A stretch of 64,000 nucleotides of DNA from contig JAHZAT010000005.1 in NCBI GenBank assembly GCA_019423795.1, positions 1 through 64,000 of the forward strand. Direction: 5' to 3'. This DNA comes from Clostridiales bacterium. Its GTDB lineage: Bacteria > Bacillota > Clostridia > Lachnospirales > Lachnospiraceae. The notes under the pieces were generated by a model. That model did no database searches. It saw only the letters and a list, made by a program, of their open reading frames with translations, and had not been told where the DNA came from. The position numbers and the translations under genes were made by a program. Each line of letters opens with the position of its first letter. Position 1 is the first letter of the stretch. Shown in pieces: positions 60,993 through 64,000 of this stretch.

Positions 60993-62648
60993 TTATTCTA
61001 CTGATAATAAGAAATAATAAATTGGCTGTCCGCCATATTCTAACTGTACATCACAGTCACCATATGTTTCTTCTACTTTCTCAAGTAATGCTTCTGCCTG
61101 TTCTTTGGTTGTGTCTTCTCCATAGTAAATACTGATCAGTTCGCTGTCTTCATCTACCATCTCTTCTAGTAATTCTAACGTGACTTTCTCGACATCCTGT
61201 CCGACTTTCTTGATCCCATCATCATCGATTCCCATGATATCATCAACCTTGATCGTAATACCATTGATGGATGTATCTCTGACTGCATAAGTAACTTCTC
61301 CAGTCTTCACGCATTCAATGATGTCTTTCATGTTGTCTTCATTCTCTTCGGCATCTGCTTCTGGATCAAATCCAATGATCGCTGAGATTCCCTGTGGAAC
61401 TGTTGTTGTCGGAATGATCACTACATTCTTATCTTCCACTAAAGACTGTGCCTGTGTCGCTGCAAGAATGATATTCTTGTTATTTGGCAAAATAAATACA
61501 GTCTCTGCATTCACCTGCTCGATTGCATTCAACATATCTTCAGTACTAGGGTTCATGGTCTGCCCGCCTTCGATCAGGTAATCTACACCTAACTCACGGA
61601 AAATGTCATTCATTCCCTGGCCAATCGATACTGCCACAAATCCAAAGTCTTTTCTAGGTTCTTCTGGTTTGCTTTCTTCTGCCTGTGCTTCTGCCTGTGT
61701 GAGATTTAAACGTTCTCTGTGTTCTTCTCTCATATTATCGATCTTCATATTCGTAAGTTCTCCATATGTGAGACCTTTCTCGATCGCTTTTCCAGGATGG
61801 TTTGTATGAACATGTACTTTAATGATATCTTCATCTGCAACAACCACGATAGAATCTCCGATTCCCATTAAGAAATCTTTAAACTTCTGTTCTTCTTCCA
61901 TGGAAATCTCTTCTTTCGTCATAACGATAAATTCTGTACAATAACCAAATTTGATATCTTTCTCTTCTAATGGTGCTTCACTTGCTGTTGCTGCTGGTTT
62001 AACTGCTGGCTTCTCAACACTGCTTAAATCAACTTCTTTACCCATTAAAGCATCAACAGCACCCTGTAGGAATTCCACAAGTCCCTGTCCACCTGAATCA
62101 ACCACTCCTGCTTCTTTCAGAACTGGTAACATATCTGGTGTCTTCTGAAGAATCTCGTTCGCTTCCTTGATCACTACCTGAGCAAATTCTTCAAAATCTT
62201 CTGTATTCCTTGCACAATATACTGCCTTCTCTGCTGTTACTTTCGCTACCGTAAGGATTGTTCCTTCCTTTGGTTTCATAACTGCTTTATAAGCTGTCTC
62301 TACTGCCTTCTTAAATCCTACTGCAACAGTTTCTGTTGTTAATACGTCCTGATCTTTGACACCTTTATAAAATCCCCTGAATAACTGGGATAGAATAACA
62401 CCTGAGTTACCTCTGGCTCCTCTTAAAGAACCGCTTGATAATCCTCTTGTTACTTCTTTCACTGTCACTTCTGCTGCGTTCCCAACTTCTTTAGCAGCTG
62501 CAAGAGCTGTCATTGTCATATTCGTTCCTGTATCACCGTCTGGCACAGGGAATACATTCAGTTCATTAATATATTCTTTATTCGCCTCTAATCTCTTGGC
62601 TCCGCCAATCAACATCTTCTGCAGCAATGCTGCATCTATCTGTTTCAT
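60993..62648 (-). CDS. DAK2 (DhaL)-domain protein, YloV/FakA-like kinase
   Basis: 551 residues from ATG 62648, 11 nt after GGAGG; ATGs at 62669/62666 overlap that site. The N-terminal DhaL nucleotide-binding domain has NELNVFPVPDGDTGTNM, GARGNSGVILSQLFRG and DSGGQGLVEFLQG. The C-terminal half (about 225-551) is the FakA-type region with GFVAVSIGQGMNDIFRELGVD (in part), EGGQTMNPSTED and NNKNII. In Firmicutes FakA phosphorylates fatty acids carried by FakB. No fakB is in the window, so the partner is unseen. Confidence 0.92.
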   Translation of the reverse strand: MKQIDAALLQKMLIGGAKRLEANKEYINELNVFPVPDGDTGTNMTMTALAAAKEVGNAAEVTVKEVTRGLSSGSLRGARGNSGVILSQLFRGFYKGVKDQDVLTTETVAVGFKKAVETAYKAVMKPKEGTILTVAKVTAEKAVYCARNTEDFEEFAQVVIKEANEILQKTPDMLPVLKEAGVVDSGGQGLVEFLQGAVDALMGKEVDLSSVEKPAVKPAATASEAPLEEKDIKFGYCTEFIVMTKEEISMEEEQKFKDFLMGIGDSIVVVADEDIIKVHVHTNHPGKAIEKGLTYGELTNMKIDNMREEHRERLNLTQAEAQAEESKPEEPRKDFGFVAVSIGQGMNDIFRELGVDYLIEGGQTMNPSTEDMLNAIEQVNAETVFILPNNKNIILAATQAQSLVEDKNVVIIPTTTVPQGISAIIGFDPEADAEENEDNMKDIIECVKTGEVTYAVRDTSINGITIKVDDIMGIDDDGIKKVGQDVEKVTLELLEEMVDEDSELISIYYGEDTTKEQAEALLEKVEETYGDCDVQLEYGGQPIYYFLLSVE

Positions 62649-62672
62649 CTTAATCTTTGCCTCCATCATCTA

Positions 62673-63029
62673 TTATCCTATATCTTTTACGCCTTCAACG
62701 TAAATATTGATCCGTTCTACTTCAAGGCTTGTAAATTCTTCCACACGATACTTTACAGATTCCATAAGATTGCTTGCCACTGTAGAAATAGAAACTCCAT
62801 AAGATACAATAATATGGAAGTCTATCGTGATCTTATTATTATTTACTGAAACAAATACACCTTTTCTGATATTATCTCTTGTCAAAAGCTTGGCAATTCC
62901 ATCTTTCATATTCACCATTGCCATTCCTACAATACCAAAGCATCCAAGAGCACAGATTCCGGCATATTTCGCAATTACCTGATTTTCAATGGAGATTTCT
63001 CCATTCTTTGTATTCACATGTCCTTTCAT
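62673..63029 (-). CDS. Asp23/Gls24 family protein (YloU)
   Basis: 118 residues. The Asp23 fold starts ISIENQVIAKYAGICALGCFGIVGM (in part) and ends EVERINIYVEGVKDI; the middle has ITIDFHIIVSYGVSI. The family includes envelope-stress proteins. Partner of the DAK2 gene in Firmicutes (yloU-yloV). GGAGG precedes the ATG. Confidence 0.94.
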   Translation of the reverse strand: MKGHVNTKNGEISIENQVIAKYAGICALGCFGIVGMAMVNMKDGIAKLLTRDNIRKGVFVSVNNNKITIDFHIIVSYGVSISTVASNLMESVKYRVEEFTSLEVERINIYVEGVKDIG

Positions 63030-63064
63030 AAATTATACCTCCAAACGAGAATTCATATAACTCG

Positions 63065-63070
63065 ATTATA
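63065..63070 (-). promoter_or_regulatory. Probable -10 of the yloU promoter
   Basis: TATAAT on the minus strand, 35 nt before the ATG. No convincing -35 was found at 16-18 nt, so this is a weak assignment. Confidence 0.35.
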
Positions 63071-63133
63071 CATTATGAAACCCTCTAAGTCTAGTGTTTC
63101 AAAAAATGATTTAAAATAAAAGCAAATTTATTC

Positions 63134-63162
63134 TTGATTTTTATAAATCAATCTGTTAGAAT
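63134..63162 (+). promoter_or_regulatory. Promoter of rpmB
   Basis: TTGATT (63134-63139), 17-nt spacer, TAGAAT (63157-63162), 60 nt before the ATG. Confidence 0.65.
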
Positions 63163-63222
63163 GAAATAGTTGTCGAGCCTGGAATGAAACAGGAATAGAG
63201 ATTGGAATAAGGAGGTGCTAAC

Positions 63223-63408
63223 ATGGCAAAATGTGCTATTTGTGGCAAAGGTGCTCATTTTGGAAACGCAGTGAGCCATTCACATAGAAGATCAAACAAA
63301 ATGTGGAAATCAAACATCAAATCCGTAAGAGTTAAAGTTAACGGAGCAGCTAAGAAAATGTACGTTTGTACTTCTTGCTTAAGATCTGGTAAGGTTGAAC
63401 GTGCTTAG
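63223..63408 (+). CDS. rpmB: 50S ribosomal protein L28
   Basis: 61 residues, usual short form. MAKCAICGKGAHFGNAVSHS with a first Cys pair (CAIC) and, near the end, CTSC: a four-Cys zinc form. AAGGAGGTG precedes the ATG. It is a monocistron divergent from yloU-yloV with its own promoter and terminator. Confidence 0.98.
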   Translation: MAKCAICGKGAHFGNAVSHSHRRSNKMWKSNIKSVRVKVNGAAKKMYVCTSCLRSGKVERA

Positions 63409-63435
63409 TCTTGATTGATCATATAAGAAACCACT

Positions 63436-63467
63436 AAGAGTTGGAATTTATTCCAACTCTTTTTTTA
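63436..63467 (+). terminator. Rho-independent terminator of rpmB
   Basis: Perfect 11-bp stem AAGAGTTGGAA/TTCCAACTCTT (63436-63446 and 63451-63461), TTTA loop, then a T-run to 63467. Confidence 0.92.
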
Positions 63468-63478
63468 TTCTTCAAGCG

Positions 63479-63616
63479 TTATTTAAAGAATAGACAGTAA
63501 GCTGTGATATCACATCCGATACAGATAACTATTTTCATCGGATCGTGAGTGATCCAGAATCCTGTAAATAAGCCCAATGAGAAAAAGAAAAAAGCGATGG
63601 CCCAGACTCGTTTCAT
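63479..63616 (-). CDS. Predicted small membrane protein, 45 residues
   Basis: Short ORF on the minus strand from ATG 63616 with AAAAGGA about 10 nt upstream, ending TAA at 63479. The product begins MKRVWAIAFFFFSLGLFTGF and has a second hydrophobic stretch (IVICIGCDITAYCLFF) after a short DPMK turn, so two membrane helices are likely. I do not recognise a family. Good ribosome site and membrane pattern favour a real gene, but with no homology evidence. Confidence 0.5.
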   Translation of the reverse strand: MKRVWAIAFFFFSLGLFTGFWITHDPMKIVICIGCDITAYCLFFK

Positions 63617-63919
63617 ATTTGAAGATCCTTTTTGTACATATGTATTCCAAAATTCTGGTTTGAATGACGGAAATTAATGGTGGAATATTATAAACATCTG
63701 TCTACCACTACAAAAATTGAAAACTAATAATGTTTAACATACACACCTTTCCGTTTGAAAATTCTTAATTTTATACAAGAATGTCTTCAGGTATTCATAA
63801 AAACATAAAGAAAGATAGAGGTACGAAATGATAGAATTCCATAGAATTCGTTTTTCGTAGCTCTATCTTTCTTTATGTTTTTATGAATACTCAATACATT
63901 TCTGTTAGACAATCAAATT
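63617..63919. other. AT-rich intergenic region with a long palindrome
   Basis: 303 nt between the tiny ORF and the gene entering from the right. Apart from the palindrome at 63791-63890 I see no gene. A TATAAT on the minus strand about 100 nt before the tiny ORF has a poor -35. Confidence 0.5.
63791..63890. repeat. Near-perfect 100-nt palindrome
   Basis: Arms of 30 bp pair without error (63791-63820 with 63861-63890), then one G-G mismatch, seven more pairs (63822-63828 with 63853-63859), a small internal loop and a GAATTC/GAATTC tip around CATA. No T-run follows on the minus strand, so it is not a typical terminator. It looks like a MITE-like or other palindromic element; no clear target duplication is visible beyond TCA on each side. 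Confidence 0.8.
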
Positions 63920-64000
63920 TTACTTTTCAAGATCATCCACAATATCTTCTAATGTCTCATTCTTCCCCGTAAACTTATCGATCACATCTGGTACCATATC
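63920..64000 (-). CDS. 3' end of a gene entering from the right (partial)
   Basis: The minus strand has an open frame from the window edge to TAA at 63920-63922. Its last 26 codons spell an acidic C-terminus ending DIVDDLEK, preceded by DMVPDVIDKFTG. Too short to identify. Confidence 0.6.
   Translation of the reverse strand, partial: DMVPDVIDKFTGKNETLEDIVDDLEK

Noticed and set aside
1..64000. CRISPR, tRNA, rRNA, IS, prophage or defence genes
   Set aside because: None was seen on reading; nearly all the sequence is housekeeping genes with short gaps.

Overview
The window is ordinary chromosomal backbone of a low-GC, Gram-positive, spore-forming anaerobe. The best guess is the Clostridia, family Lachnospiraceae (Anaerostipes-, Roseburia- or Coprococcus-like). 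This rests on strong AGGAGG ribosome binding sites, an alpha/beta small acid-soluble spore protein, a YlbJ-type sporulation membrane protein, the ylm/sepF/divIVA cluster, MinCDE placed beside MreBCD, a GlgC+GlgD pair, and acetate formation by Pta-AckA. The taxon is inferred, not proven. I saw no tRNA, rRNA, CRISPR array, insertion sequence, prophage or defence island.

Layout. At 1-8.8 kb (minus strand) lie pnp, rpsO, proC, rluD-like, lspA, aroB, divIVA, ylmH, sepF and yggS: RNA turnover, proline and aromatic synthesis, lipoprotein processing and septum placement. At 8.9-12.6 kb are an HlyD-like membrane protein, a radical SAM protein, a lipoprotein D,D-carboxypeptidase and a methylglyoxal-synthase-like protein. 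At 12.6-21.6 kb is a shape and division operon in transcription order radC, mreB-like, mreC, mreD, mrdA (PBP2), minC, minD, minE, rodA. At 21.7-30.3 kb is miaB-mutS-mutL-cdd-miaA-ynbB (tRNA modification and mismatch repair). At 30.6-32.3 kb is a Na/phosphate symporter with a PhoU-like tail on the plus strand. At 32.4-42.9 kb is a glycogen cluster transcribed glgB-glgC-glgD-glgA, then glgP and a GH13 alpha-glucanase. glgP is broken by a single-base frameshift. At 43.3-50.8 kb are threonine ammonia-lyase, ftsY, smc, rnc and plsX. At 50.9-53.9 kb are rpmF, yceD, ackA and pta. At 54.2-56.4 kb are tmcAL and ylbJ-like on the plus strand. At 56.3-63.0 kb are a coiled-coil protein, coaD, rsmD, a SASP gene, acylphosphatase, recG, a FakA-like DAK2 protein and an Asp23 protein. 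rpmB is on the plus strand at 63.2 kb, followed by a tiny membrane-protein ORF, a 100-nt near-perfect palindrome and the 3' end of another gene.

How the genes work together. MreB/C/D, PBP2 and RodA build the lateral wall. MinCDE, DivIVA and SepF place and assemble the division septum. The carboxypeptidase trims peptidoglycan. The glycogen block makes ADP-glucose, polymerises and branches it, and breaks it down again. AckA-Pta make ATP from acetyl-CoA.

Points most worth a second look are: a methylglyoxal-synthase homologue that has lost the expected catalytic Asp (Met60) and His; an MreB-like protein with an altered first nucleotide-binding motif; a ~104-residue histone-H1-like Lys/Ala tail on glycogen branching enzyme; a long leader with a possible attenuator before glgB; the glgP frameshift; a terminator whose stem holds the ylbJ Shine-Dalgarno sequence; and the palindrome at 63791-63890. 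I did not find a clear new multi-gene system.
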